64,000 bases of DNA from Leptasterias polaris (GCA_037783415.1 JAZGTN010000016.1:1485001-1549000); one strand, 5' to 3'; counted from the stretch's first letter, positions 1 to 52,009 are shown. The notes: a model not told the origin generated them from the sequence alone. Numbers and translations: made by a program.

Positions 1-714
1 TTTTTATTATTGATAATTACGGACAATTCAGAAGTGTACAAATATCTAAATTACATTTAAGTGATAAACAGATGCATTATACATGTTAAAGGCACTGAAC
101 ATGTTTGGTAATTATCAAAGACCAGTATTGTCACTCGGTGTATCCCAACATATGCATAAAATAACAAACCTGTGAAAATTTGGGCTCAATTGGTCATCGA
201 AGTTGCAAGAAAATAAAGAAAGAAAAAACACCCTTGTTGCACAATTTTGTGTGCTTTCAGATGCTAATAAAAGGCTTCATGCATGAAGTCTTTTATTATT
301 TTAGTGAGAAGTTACCTCTTTCTCAAAAACTACGTTACTTCAGAGGGAGTGGTTTCTCACAATGTTTTATACTATCAACAGCTCTCAGTTGCTCGTTACC
401 AAGTAAGTTTTTATGCTAATATATATTTTGAGTAAATACAAAACGTGTTCAGTGCCTTTAACAAGTTTAAATAGCAATTTCGTTAAAAGAAATTTTGCTC
501 AAGTAGCTGTATAATGTGCATGATATGCAGAATGCAGTGTGGTTTGATTTGGTTGCAAGGTGGGTGGTGGGGCAGACGGTGGTTGGATGAGTGAGGGCAA
601 AGGGAGTGAAATTAGAATACCTCATGATCCTTCAGATGTAGATTTACATCTTATATTCACTGATTTTTATTCTGTATTATTACACATTTGTTTGTTCTTG
701 TTTTTCTTGTGCAG
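1..714. other. Left-edge non-coding sequence (probable MYT1 intron)
   Basis: Apart from one TTAA MITE (90-457) I see no gene. If 715-736 is an exon, this is the end of the preceding intron. Confidence 0.5.
90..457 (+). mobile_element. TTAA MITE, family A, copy 1
   Basis: A 368-bp element with inverted ends AGGCACTGAACATGTTTGG and, reversed, AACGTGTTCAGTGCCT, flanked by TTAA at 86-89 and 458-461. Copies at 21291, 52010 and 60152 define the ends. TTAA duplication suggests piggyBac-type mobilisation. The 79-codon frame inside recurs in other copies only because the DNA is repeated. Confidence 0.85.
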
Positions 715-41445
<40,731 letters not shown>

Positions 41446-41759
41446 ATGAAGGATTCTAGGGTATGCTACTGTAAGGTCCGTATCCTGGTTGTCTCAGGAC
41501 TTGCAAAGAAGCTTGATGAGAGTTTTGGGATTCTTGAGACAACCAGATACTGTTCAGTCATAAAACTACTACTGCGCTGTTAAAACAGACTTGTGGCCAA
41601 CATATGAAGCTAAGCAGACGACTGTCAGCCATCCTTAAAAGTGTATCTAACGTACCTGCCTATTAAATTCATATCACTCACAGCTACAAAGAAATTATAA
41701 GTCAAGAGTCAGACCAAAACATGGCGAGACCAAACTCTTAAAAACCTCTTGCTATACAC

Positions 41760-41774
41760 TCCCCCCCCCCCCCA
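41760..41774. repeat. C homopolymer
   Basis: About 15 C in a row in the presumed 3' UTR. Confidence 0.85.
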
Positions 41775-42332
41775 ATATATTAAGAGATATTTATTTGTTA
41801 TGACGGCGAGAATACATGATTATACAGTCTTGCAAGTTTAGTTCCTCTGTACTGATCAGCCATATCTGTAGTCTTTCATTTTCAAAAACCCTTCCATTTT
41901 AATGGTATTGCTGTTATTCAGGTAGTGTATTGTTTAAATGCATCTTGAGGTTGGTTCTAAATAGTACTTGTATAGATTATAAGTTCCATTCCGATGGTAT
42001 ATTATCTTCCCATGTTCAGATCAAGTCAATTGTTCAATATCTTCACAGTCAATGCCTAACTTTCCTGATTTAATTTCAAAATTCAGTCAAAGGAGAAACC
42101 AGCCTGGCTATAAGAAAATTCAACCCATATCTGCCCATTCGTTGGACTTCCCATAGAACACACAATCGCTGTTAGTGCCTAACTATGGGAAAAACCTTTG
42201 GTGAAATAAGAAGTTAGTTTCCTTTTTTTAATTGACCATGTAACCTGTGGCATCACATCAAAAGAGCCACAGAGCCTGGACTTCCTGCAGGATTTATTTG
42301 TGAACATCTCAATGGAAGTACACATTCAATCT

Positions 42333-42582
42333 GGGCCCAATTTCATGGCTCTGCTCGCCGCCGAATTCTGCGCTTGCGATCACAATTCTCCGCTTACCGA
42401 GCAAGCGCTGAATTTCTGCGCTAGCTGTGTAAGCGTAGAATGCCTATAACGTGGACTAGGCAAGCGCACAAGCAAAAATTCCCTGCTAACCCATGAAATA
42501 CGCTTGACGTAAGCGCGGAATTCCCTGCTTCCGTAAGCGCCGATTCTTTGCTTACGGTAAGCAGAGCCATGAAATTGGGCCT
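42333..42582. mobile_element. MITE, family F (complete copy)
   Basis: The ends GGGCCCAATTTCATGGCTC and GAGCCATGAAATTGGGCC are inverted; the interior repeats GCGCTTGCGATC and GCTTACGGTAAGC motifs. It lies in the presumed MYT1 3' UTR. Confidence 0.85.
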
Positions 42583-43318
42583 AGATGTTTTATGAAGATT
42601 CAATTTTCTGATATTTATCATCTTTTGATGTGAAGAAAGGGGGCACATCTCAATACTTGTCCAGCCGACTCTGGCATTTATGTGGTTTGATTGGCTGCAT
42701 ATTGCGCCACAGCACCTTGTAAACCATTACATGGTGCTATATGTAAAGGAATAGGTCTCATAGCTCCACATACCTTGCAGGGAAAAAAAACCTTAATGTT
42801 GGAGCACCATGAGATCACTGAGTGACGGATTTGAGTGCTATATAAGAAGCCAACATTACGATTTTTGATTAATATACTCTTGTGATTTGAGAGGGGAAAC
42901 ATAGCAAACTTTATATCACAATAAAGTGATCTTTCCAACACTATGGTTTGCTGGAGATTTGTTCATTTGTAAGGCAGTAAATAATGAATGTTTATTGTTT
43001 TGCAGCAATAAGCGCTACATGGGCTTAGTTAGTTAAGAACAGTGTTTATGCACTATGACCAATCTGGCAGATATGGGTTGACTTTGGTAAAATCAAAACT
43101 ATCAAAAGGAGTCACTGTAATGTTTTTATTTATACGAATAATGATAATAATTGAAATCCGATGCAGATTATTTATGTATGCAGATTATTACCTTGTTTTT
43201 TTTTCTTGATTTTCTTTTGTCTAGGATTGAATTATTTTTATACGAAAACGAAATTGTGAAAATATTCCGTGATCATTTGTATGTTTGTAAAAGTCCAACA
43301 AGGGATCGTGTGCTTGTA

Positions 43319-43324
43319 AATAAA
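43319..43324 (+). terminator. Candidate proximal poly(A) signal of MYT1
   Basis: An AATAAA hexamer overlapping a Pumilio-like TGTAAATA (43315-43322), followed by T-rich sequence. Another AATAAA lies at 42920. Either could end a shorter transcript. Confidence 0.3.
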
Positions 43325-43433
43325 TGAAATATTTGATTTCTTTTTAGAAGTTTTTTTTCTAGCAATCTAAGAGGGAGGGGGAAAAAAATGATATAGTACG
43401 TAGAATGTTCAGATGGTATTCACTGTCCGTTAA

Positions 43434-43632
43434 AGGGGGTTGGGTTGTCGACGTCGTCATCAAAGCAGGTCTGTGGCTGTACGTGGAATTATGAACTCTC
43501 ATCCAGTTACTGCGCTGCCTCCCTCTGTATCAAATCTATTGAGAGCGTGCATGCTCATTCAGTAACTGGGTGATAGTTCATAATTCCATGTACAGCCACA
43601 GGCCTACTTTGATCATGACGACACGGCCCCCT
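43434..43632. mobile_element. TTAA foldback MITE, family I, copy 1
   Basis: 199 bp, flanked by TTAA at 43430-43433 and 43633-43636. Inverted arms include CTGTGGCTGTACGTGGAATT / AATTCCATGTACAGCCACAG and CCAGTTACTG / CAGTAACTGG. A diverged copy is at 63591-63819. Confidence 0.82.
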
Positions 43633-43981
43633 TTAAAACAAAACATACGATTTGCCAAAAGCTAGAATTTACCCAGAGAATTGTTTTTTAAAATATTTGT
43701 TAATTTTTTTATTCCAGGAAGAAGTTTGTCACTGTCGGGATATTTCTTGGAATGAATTACTCGTGTTCGAGTTGTTTCTGTATTTGCCATTTAATTTTTT
43801 TTTTTTTTTTTTTCACAGAACAAGGGCTAAAGACCAAAACAAAACCAATTCTAATTAATTTGTACAGCTCATGTAAATAATTTTTGACAGACCCGTATAC
43901 CGTTGATTCTTGGACACTTACCCCCTATGAAATTTGCTTAGCAGGGACCAGCCCCAGGCATTGTGCATTTGATGACATCCT

Positions 43982-44177
43982 GAGCCCAATTTCAAAGAGC
44001 TGCTTAAGCACAAAAAGTAGCTTAGCGCCAAAAAATAATGCTGACCAGAATAAGGTTACCAGCCAAACAACAATGTCACGTGTACAATTTTGAGACTGGT
44101 ATCCTGCTGATTTCTGCTAAGCAGAAAATTGTTACGCAATATTTTCTGCTCAAGCAGCTCTATGCTATTGGGGGCCC
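43982..44177. mobile_element. MITE, family E
   Basis: GAGCCCAATTTCAAAGAGC and GCTCTATGCTATTGGGGGCCC with the inner AGAATAAGGTTACCAGCC of the family. It lies in the presumed MYT1 3' UTR. Confidence 0.8.
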
Positions 44178-45186
44178 TGGTGGGCGTGATTCCATGTTGC
44201 TGCTTAACAGCTCATAAAATCATACTTTGTTGGGCATAGAAAGCGCAGAATTATGTGGTTAGCAGCTTTATGAAACTGCCCCTTATTGGTATTTGATTAT
44301 TGCTGAGCAAGTTTTTCGTCAGAGCTCAGCTCGTTAATGTAATTAGCACAAATAGGGCCGGTTGTCATTTTTTTATTTTTAAAATTGTTTTTGCCATCGT
44401 GCAAGGTAAATCATGCAAGGTGCAGACAGTACTATTGGTTTGGCATTGAATAACTTATCGTCCGATTTTAAACTCAGCATTATATTTTTGCGCCATAGAA
44501 GTAGCATAGTATCAACATGAACTTTGGGGATGAACAAAGGTCAATATCCTAATTTGCATATATCTCACTGGGTGTGATGTGACACTGATGTGACAGATCT
44601 GACGTACTGTACAAAAAGTTAAGTCTGTCTTATTTGTAACGAGCTGGTATTGGTCAACTCAACAAGACTGTTGCCAAGAGAGGAATTCAATGAAGAAGTT
44701 GTGTTTATTTTTCTGTAGACAGATGAAAGGAGGCGAGAAAAAGGCTGAATTTTCAGGCTGTGTCTAAACTGAGCCCTTTTGACATTGGTCATTGGCTGTC
44801 ATGTCAGCCAGAGCCAGTTGCGAAGCAGCTAGTTCAGATACAGCCGGGCAGGATATCAGCGTACTGTTTTCTATAAAAGAGGTCAAAGAGCACTGGACAT
44901 GCTCAGTAGATATTTAAAAATAAAAATTGATAGCAATCACTAGAAACAGACAGGATGCTCTCTGTACATATGAACTACTGTAGTTTAAAACCATGTCAAT
45001 GTATGTATATGCTACGAGTTAAAAGTTTTCTTTTGTAGGGATCGTGCAATAATTCCCCTTATTTTTCTGTGCTGTGGCATGTGGTAGACGCATCCTAACT
45101 GCAAACTTATTTATTAACGGGAGTGAGTGTGACAGACAGTGTGGTACATGGAGTATGAGTGAGGGAACGTCACGGTGAGAATCGGT

Positions 45187-45280
45187 GCAAGTGCGTGAGA
45201 ATTTGTGAGTGAGCGAGAAAGTGAGACTCTGCGTGAGTCAGCAAGTGCGTGAGAATTTGTGAGTGAGCGAGAAAGTGAGA
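45187..45280. repeat. Tandem duplication, 54-bp period
   Basis: A 40-nt unit beginning GCAAGTGCGTGAGAATTTGT occurs at 45187 and 45241, within a longer GTGAGT-rich stretch. Confidence 0.9.
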
Positions 45281-45798
45281 GGGTTTCAAAACCAAATTAC
45301 AGCTATACTAATTTAAATACTTTAATTAGCGAACTTAATATTGATGTTTGAAGTAAGATTAATTGTAACTTTTAATAATGTCTCCGTGAAAAATGTGTTT
45401 TAGTTTGAATACAAGTACAAGAGTAAACAACACTTCTACTTTTTTTATAATAAATTCCATGTACATCTATTAAGTGTAGCTTAATTTATATTTGACGGAA
45501 TCAAAAGTTGAGTTTTAGTTTCAAGCTATGATAGACGGTGCCTTTAGATTACGTTGGGAAACTCAAAAGTTTCCTGCAGTTGGAAGAATTGGTTCAATGT
45601 TTAGCAAAATCTGGAAATGTGACTTTTGTCATTGTTGATGTCGTTTATTTCTCATTTTTTGTTCTAGAAACAGCGGGTGTATTCATCTTTGACGAGAAAG
45701 ATTAAAGAAATTGTGCTGTGCATTTTGAGTCGAAGATAGTCTGACTATACTTATGTGAAGCAATAGACTTTTAAAGCATCCATTTTTCCCCTCCATCA

Positions 45799-45902
45799 GG
45801 CAAAAAGGGTCAATGAAATGAATGTAGTTTGAAGAAAAGGGAGCCATGTTGCCCCTCCCATATGGTAAAAAGGGTCAATGAAACGAATGTAGTTTGAAGA
45901 AA
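45799..45902. repeat. Tandem duplication, 65-bp period
   Basis: AAAAAGGGTCAATGAAA and GAATGTAGTTTGAAGAAA occur at 45799-45837 and 45864-45902 with two mismatches. Confidence 0.9.
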
Positions 45903-46261
45903 GCACCAGTCTGGTTTAGCACCAAAGCCTCATTTTGATTCTCTTCCATTCTATACACTTTCTCAGCATACAAGGAACCAGCCTCATCTCATTCAAGCCT
46001 CAATTTGGATACATGTGGACAAATATGCAAGAAATCAAAATGGCTGCAAACAAGACGGTTTCTTTGTGCAAAATGCCAATCTAATGCTTGGTTATTAACT
46101 CTGGCCTTGGTTTTTTGTTTTCCTTTTTTTCTTTTTTTTCTCACTTTTCAAATATGCACAAAGACACTGATATGCATACTATACCTACTGCCTGTATAAT
46201 CTTTTTCTCCAGAAACGGAGCTGCTGAATAAAATTGGAGCGGAGCTTATTTGGTGGGATAC

Positions 46262-46475
46262 AATTAAGTCTAATCAGGACAAACATTTACTCCAATTGGG
46301 GTATACTTTACCCTGATTGGGATAACCTTTACTCCAAGAGGTAATACTTTGTGGGTATACTTTTCTCCATCAGGATAAATCTTCTCTCCAATCGGGATCA
46401 TTTCTCCTCAATTGGGATATACTTTTATTACCCTGACATGAACTCTCATCTCCCAATTGGGATATCATGTGGGTG
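46262..46475. repeat. Degenerate short tandem array (CCAATTGGGATA-like)
   Basis: Units close to CTCCAATTGGGATATAC recur at least eight times with spacing of about 20-35 bp, varying to CTGATTGGGATAACC and CAATCGGGATCATT. Confidence 0.7.
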
Positions 46476-47313
46476 ACAACAAATCAGTTTTTCTCTTAAT
46501 CGTGTGGCAGCACCAAAATATTGGCAATAAAATGTATTTAGTGGTGGATTCAACAAGAGAATATCAAGCCCTCTTTGCAATGGGTCAATTATAAATCAGT
46601 TAAAATTACGAGCGGGAAAAGAAAGGCTTGCATTTATTTTTGTTACGATCAGAAGTCCTCCATTATTACAACAACGACAAAAACCAAGTAGTAACACTTT
46701 TGATTGGAATTTAAGCACATCTCCAAAATAATAGTCTCCTAAGTTTTTGCAATCACGTTTTGTGGATGTACGTATCGCTACTTGAAAAAAAGGAACCCAA
46801 AGTATTTCTCATTGAAACAAACAGTAAAGAGTTCACACAATACCTTCAACCTGCTTGCGGCACATTGAGGAACAGACAGCGGTCAGGCCGCAGCGAAGCT
46901 GTCAATATAAATTGAGTATCTTTAGCTCCAGGGGGAAAGGTTAAAAGGCAGGCAGTGGTCTAGCTCAAGCTGTCATTCCTATCCAGTCATACTTAGTTTT
47001 TCTAAAGTTATCACAATCATTTTTACCCTTATCCTTTTGCTCATCAAACTGTCTGCATTATACATTTGCAACACATACAGTATGGCAAAACAGTAAAAGA
47101 AAATTTTTTTTGAGAAACTGTGTTAATATTTTATTCCATCCTTCCTAATTAGAGATACTCGATGCAAACTAACAATAAACTTGTAGATAAAGTGTAATGT
47201 AGAACTTTTCCAGTAGTATTAACTCTTAATTGTAATTTCATCTGTTCCTTTCTTTTTTTCCAAAATGTACTAAATGTTTACACAATGTGTTTATGTGTAC
47301 TACCTGTCAGTGA

Positions 47314-47319
47314 AATAAA
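47314..47319 (+). terminator. Candidate distal poly(A) signal of MYT1
   Basis: AATAAA in the context TGAAATAAAACTTTC, followed about 40 bp later by a T/GT-rich element (TTCTGTGTTTGT). This is the classic layout of a metazoan cleavage and polyadenylation site. Confidence 0.55.
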
Positions 47320-47490
47320 ACTTTCAGAACCGAGAAATTTTTGCTCATTTCATTCTGTGTTTGTAATGAGTTTTCCTGCTTTGATAAGACTTTGATTACA
47401 AGAAATGGCTGCATTGCTTGCCTTTGGAAACTTTAAAAAGTTGCTCTAAGGTCAAATTCTTTTGAGATGCATTCATTTTTCAAGAGATGG

Positions 47491-47970
47491 GGTCGAAACG
47501 TTGAGACCAATACACCGATCCATTAAGCCCCGCCCATTTCTCATTGACCAATCACAGCCGCGAAATCTGATCACCATTTGAGCCGTTTGGTGATCTTTGC
47601 TCTATAATGGTGATCGGGTTTCGTGGCTGTGATTGGTCAACTCGTAAGGAGGCGGGGCTTAATGGATTGGTCTATTCAGAACTCGCTCCGCGGCAGTGAA
47701 GTCCCCTTGATCCACTAAGCGAAAGTAGTAGTCCCAGCCGATTTCCTACCTTCCGCCCAGGTAGTAGTTAACAAGCAGGACAGTTCTTTTCAGAACTGAG
47801 AGGTCTCCCAAAGTCTCCCAAATTCCGAATAATCTACTCTGCGGCAGTAGAATAAATAGCCAGACAAGTTCTCAAAGAACAAAATCTACCCAGCAAGTAG
47901 ATATACACATGGTGATACCACAAACCAAATATACATTGATACCTCACCATGCAATGCCTCAAATCCCATA
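47491..47970 (+). repeat. Dispersed repeat, family M, with nested MITE H
   Basis: GTCGAAACGTTGAGACC before and GAACTCGCTCCGCGGCAGTG after the insert at 47509-47676 are contiguous in the copy at 5165. Confidence 0.78.
47509..47676 (+). mobile_element. MITE, family H, copy 2
   Basis: The ends CACCGATCCATTAAGCCCCG and CGGGGCTTAATGGATTGGTC are inverted and flanked by TA. Inner arms GACCAATCACAGCC / GGCTGTGATTGGTC. Confidence 0.85.
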
Positions 47971-48424
47971 AAGAGATGGGATCCTTATGAAAGTTTCGAA
48001 CCTCGCGTTAAAATGGTGTAAAATGTCGATTTCTTTTCATTCCAGAAGTTTAGCTCAGATAAATTGGCTAATAAACACTGGTCAGAGTGGAAATATAAAT
48101 GTTCACAGACTTACACATAACTTTCAGCACTGATACTGAGGTAAAATTTTAGGGGGGGGGGCACAAGGGGGTGCACCATTTTTCTAGGGGGCACTTATGG
48201 CCAATTGAAACCTTAGTTTAGCCCCTTTTCGGCGCTCTTTTTATGACAGTAACTGTAATCGGACAAAGGTGTAATCTCAAAAGTCCAGATTTCAAATGGG
48301 GGTGATTTAAACTGCCTTTTAAAATTTAATCTTCAGAATCTTCAGAAAATTTATACTGCATGAAAACGCCTGGGGTAGCTTTCTAAACATGCAGTTTACG
48401 TCATGCATGCGGCAGGCTAACTAG

Positions 48425-48800
48425 ATTTTAAAATGGGCTTTTTGGGTCAGTTTTTCTAGGTCAATGGCATCAAGTCTGGATTTGAAGTGCTTTAAGTTGG
48501 TTGTCTCCATGTTGGCTGGTAAGAGATTCCATTCTGGTGTGGTAGAGTGATCAGAACTTGTAGCAATCTTTGTTTACTGTAACTCTTTTTAAGTTGTTTG
48601 GGTGATCATTTCTGGATGGTCTGTTGTGGGTTGTTTCCTCCTTTGTCACCTTGAGGTGGTCAATGTTAGATGGAGCTAGATGGTTCAGTTCTTTGAAGAT
48701 GACAGTTAGACGCGATTTTAAGCGTCTAACATCCAGTCGTTCCCACTCGAGTTGGGCATTGGCATAAAAGACAGAGAGTGAACCTGAGAGGAACAAAAGA
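48425..48800 (-). mobile_element. LINE reverse transcriptase C-terminus remnant
   Basis: On the minus strand, frame fragments read LEWERLDVRRLKSRLTVIFK and, after frame changes, TTPEWNLLPANMETTNLKHF then KSRLDAI. This is the LQWxxLxxRR...EWNxLP...FKSRL block at the end of Jockey/CR1-like reverse transcriptases. Stops and shifts mark it as dead. Confidence 0.75.
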
Positions 48801-49459
48801 GCTCCACCCAGTGTATGGACTTGAAAGACTCTGTAGACTTAACACATCCACACAGTGTTTTTAATAGTGTTGGAGAACTTGATTTTTCTGAAGTGTACAG
48901 AACAAAGGAATGTCCACTGAGTGACCTCAACACAGAGCTGCGTACTCATTGAAGTGTGTCTGCTGTCTGGGGTGTATGTTCACTGAAGTGTGTCAGTTTG
49001 CAGGGGGGTGGTCAAATGTTCCTGGTGGATCATCGACTCTGCTGAAGTGTTGCTCTTGCTGGATGTTAAAACCTACGGTACGGTGGTTTGTTTGCCAGCT
49101 CTTGTGTGTAAACTAGAAAGTCCAGCCCATTCGATGGAGTGGCTTTTGGCATGTGTGTTGCCTCTCTGCCCATCCTTCATGAATCAGCACGACAGACACT
49201 TCAGCATGACCATCAACCACAGACTTCAGCAGCCGAACACCCTCTGCACTGGTGAGTTCAAACAAGCAAAAAGCCTAATACAAATACAGCTTTATGCCTC
49301 TCCACTTTCTTACCCCACTCACTATTATTACTCACTCTGCCGCATAGACAGCTGGGGTCCGTCGCGCTGATCTCTCATGTTCGTGGTTAGTAGCTTGATT
49401 CGAGAGACTGTCAACCTTGCTGGTTGGAATCAGTTGCTTGATCCAAGATAGTGTCCATG

Positions 49460-49582
49460 GGCGGCCTCTAGACCCAGTAACTGGGGCACGTCTGTACTTG
49501 TTTTTTTCGAAATGTTGACATGCATCTGCGGTCGGCCGCGACCGCGAGTACAGTGCCCCAGTTACTGGGTCTAGGCGGCCTC
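49460..49582. repeat. Inverted repeat with GC-rich loop
   Basis: TAGACCCAGTAACTGGGGCA near 49469-49489 pairs with TGCCCCAGTTACTGGGTCTA near 49553-49573. The loop contains the small palindrome GCGGTCGGCCGCGACCGC. Confidence 0.75.
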
Positions 49583-49599
49583 TAGGTCTTGACCATCCA

Positions 49600-49803
49600 G
49601 GGCCCAATTTCATAGAGCTGCTTAAGCATAAATAATTGCTTAACAATTTTCTGCCAAGCAGGAATGAGCAGAACATCCAATGTGTCACTAATTGTACATG
49701 TGACATGGTATTTTGCCTGGTAACCATACTCTGTTAAGCATAATTTTGTTGTGCTTACATGTAGCTACTTTTTATGCTTAAGCAGCTCAATGAAACTTGG
49801 CCC
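49600..49803 (-). mobile_element. MITE, family E
   Basis: The ends GGGCCCAATTTCATAGAGC and GCTCAATGAAACTTGGCCC; GTGACATGGTATTTTGCC inside is the reverse of the family order. Confidence 0.8.
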
Positions 49804-50167
49804 AAGTGCAGGATGCCCCCCCCCCCCAATAATAAAGATATACTCATCAATCAATCAAGTCGGCAAAGTATAATTTATTACAGCATCTCTAATCCAGCAG
49901 CACATGAATTTGTTAACAGACCTGGCATGATTTAGTTCTAGATTAGTTGACAAATACATCAAGGTATGGTACAAGCAGTGTTTGATGTAGAAACTCGGGC
50001 CTGGTGTGAAACACGAAGGCCAAAACTCAAGAGTGAGTCCTTGCACTGACTGCTCTGGTGACAGTGACTAGCCCTAAAGCCTTTCACACTACAGAGTAAA
50101 AACACAGCCACCCCATGTTCGTACATTTATAGGTAAAAATGATTACCTAGTATCCTAAAGACCATGT

Positions 50168-50360
50168 GACCTGTGTCGTGGCCGAGCAGTTAAGTGCTCT
50201 GGACTTAAGTTCTGGTGTTTCTAATCAGTAGAGTATGGGTTCGAGTCCCGGTCATGACACTTATCTCTTTAAGCAAAGACACTCGACCATGTTCTTCAGA
50301 TGGGACGTTAACACAGTGAATCCCGTCACCCATGTGTTAAATTGTGTAATGCATGTAGTA
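50168..50360 (+). mobile_element. tRNA-derived SINE, family S2
   Basis: GTGGCCGAGCAGTTAAGTGC, ATGGGTTCGAGTCCCGG and GACACTTATCTCTTTAAGC, then a tail with AATTGTGTAATGCATGTAGT. The tRNA-like head most resembles a Leu/Ser-type tRNA. Confidence 0.72.
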
Positions 50361-50377
50361 CATTTAGGGCCTGTTAA

Positions 50378-50796
50378 AAGCAAAGGATACCTTTGATTTT
50401 GGGAACTGTTCGCTTTAATCCTATATAAATGTAGATATATACAATACAATAAAACTAACTTGTTAAAATTTCATTTCGAAAGGTGGTTACGTTTTTGAGA
50501 TATATCTCAAAAACGTAACCACCTTAGGGATTTTTCGCGATATATCGCGAAAAATCCCTAATAGGAATACAAAATCTGAGAAGCGTTTCTGACAGAAACA
50601 TTTTTCAGATTCAAACTTGGGGCATAAAAACTGCTATATTTATACATAACCACATAACTTCAAAGTGAAATGGTTCTCAAAATGCTTTATATTATCAAAA
50701 GCTGCTGTAGGCTTCTAACCAATAAGTTTTTATAGCCATTAATTTTAAGAGTGATTACCAAATTTTAAGAGTGATTACCAAACGTATACATTCCCT
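50378..50796 (+). mobile_element. TTAA MITE, family J, copy 2 (rearranged)
   Basis: TTAA at 50374-50377 and ends GCAAAGGATACCTTTG and AACGTATACATTCCCT. It contains two adjacent perfect palindromes (50480-50525 and 50525-50560) absent from other copies, and a duplicated AATTTTAAGAGTGATTACCA (50742 and 50761). A partial repeat of the interior follows at 50801-50890. Confidence 0.8.
50480..50560. repeat. Two adjacent perfect palindromes
   Basis: AAGGTGGTTACGTTTTTGAG continues to a centre at ATATAT and is mirrored exactly to 50525; then TAGGGATTTTTCGCGATA is mirrored to 50560. Arms are 23 and 18 bp with no loop. Confidence 0.92.
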
Positions 50797-51289
50797 TCGA
50801 CAGGTGGTCACGAAAATCTCTAATAGGAATACACAATCTGAGAAGCGTTTCTGACAGAAACATTTCTCAGATTCAAACTTGGGGCATGTGTTTTTTTGTT
50901 AATCCCGCTATAATGAGCACGCCCAACTCCGGAAACCCTGGCAATAAGTGGTTTAAAAAGCACTTTTCTAAAAAGTATTTGTATATATAGAAGTTATTCA
51001 AGAAACGTGGAGGGGGCTACTGGTGGATTTTTTATGTCACAAAAATAATGGATAATTCTCGAAAACAAGCATAGATGAGACAAAATCATAGAAATAAAAC
51101 TTGGAATATACAGTGTAGTTATCTGTGCCCATCTAGATCTAACGACAATTGTCGATCTGGATAATTTTGTAACATGTCACACTGTATCGATATGCTTTGT
51201 CCACATCTAACATAGAGGGTGCCTGCAGCGCAGACAGAAACAACAATTTATCTCGGTGTTCTCTGTGTTCTATATGGAGAGTTAATCAA

Positions 51290-51640
51290 GAGTTTATAAG
51301 ACTTTTGAAAATATTCAATCCAAAGGACCTTGAATTTCACCTTTTGACTGACAAAAGATTCCTTCTTGGAATGTAAAGTCCCATGTAGTTGTTGAAATCC
51401 AATGACGTTGTTTCAAATTTGTTTCTGAAAAAGTCAGTTATGAACCAAAGCTCCCGTACAAAAATGCAAAGACCCATTTTTCTCAGAATGATGTCATCAG
51501 ATGTTTTGGATGTTGAAAAATTTTGCACTGGAAGGGTATCTAATACAATGGCAATTTACACCATTTTAACAGGAGGTTAGAGACTTAATTTTTCCCCCCC
51601 ACTCACATGGGCTCTATCTGTTGGAAAATGAAGTGGTATA
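51290..51640. mobile_element. Diverged fragment of MITE family K
   Basis: CACTGGAAGGGTATC, TTTTAACAGGAGGTTAGAGA and GGGCTCTATCTGTTGGAAAA match the inner and right part of 52349-52864. The ends are lost. Confidence 0.6.
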
Positions 51641-52009
51641 CCTGATACACTAATACTATAATAATTAAAAATGACAAAATCTCTACCATGCTGTTTTATA
51701 AACAAGTACTCCACAGTTTTATATTATTCAACATTTGTAACTTATATCAACACATATCAAACCAATTATCGATTATTACAAATCTTTCAGGAAAAATTTA
51801 CACAAACATATTATAGGAGAATATACTATCAATTTTGAAGATCGAAACAAAATATATTAATAATCAAAATTCCATTGATCATAACAACAAACAAATTTAT
51901 TAGTTTAATTCGTCTTCAGTAGAACTACTTTAATACACATTTGAAGTTTATGGAAATCTTGCTTGTGTATTCACTTAGAACACTCTTAGGGGATAAGTTG
52001 TTCACTTAA

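Larger units (their letters stand above)
41446..47340 (+). other. MYT1: Probable long 3' UTR of the MYT1 gene
   Basis: No gene-like frame follows the stop for about 6 kb on this strand. AATAAA occurs at 42920, 43319, 45449, 46227 and 47314; the last is followed by a GT-rich stretch and is the best cleavage signal, so the long form is inferred and shorter forms are possible. The stretch contains three MITEs (42333-42582, 43434-43632, 43982-44177), tandem duplications at 45187-45280 and 45799-45902, and a degenerate array at 46262-46475. Two TGTAAATA matches (43315, 43872) fit the Pumilio-binding consensus. Confidence 0.5.

Noticed and set aside
180..419. Recurring 60-79-codon frame beginning MGSIGHRS in several places
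   Set aside because: It is found only inside family A MITEs and keeps its sequence because the DNA is repeated; the 52010 copy has deletions in it. No domain.
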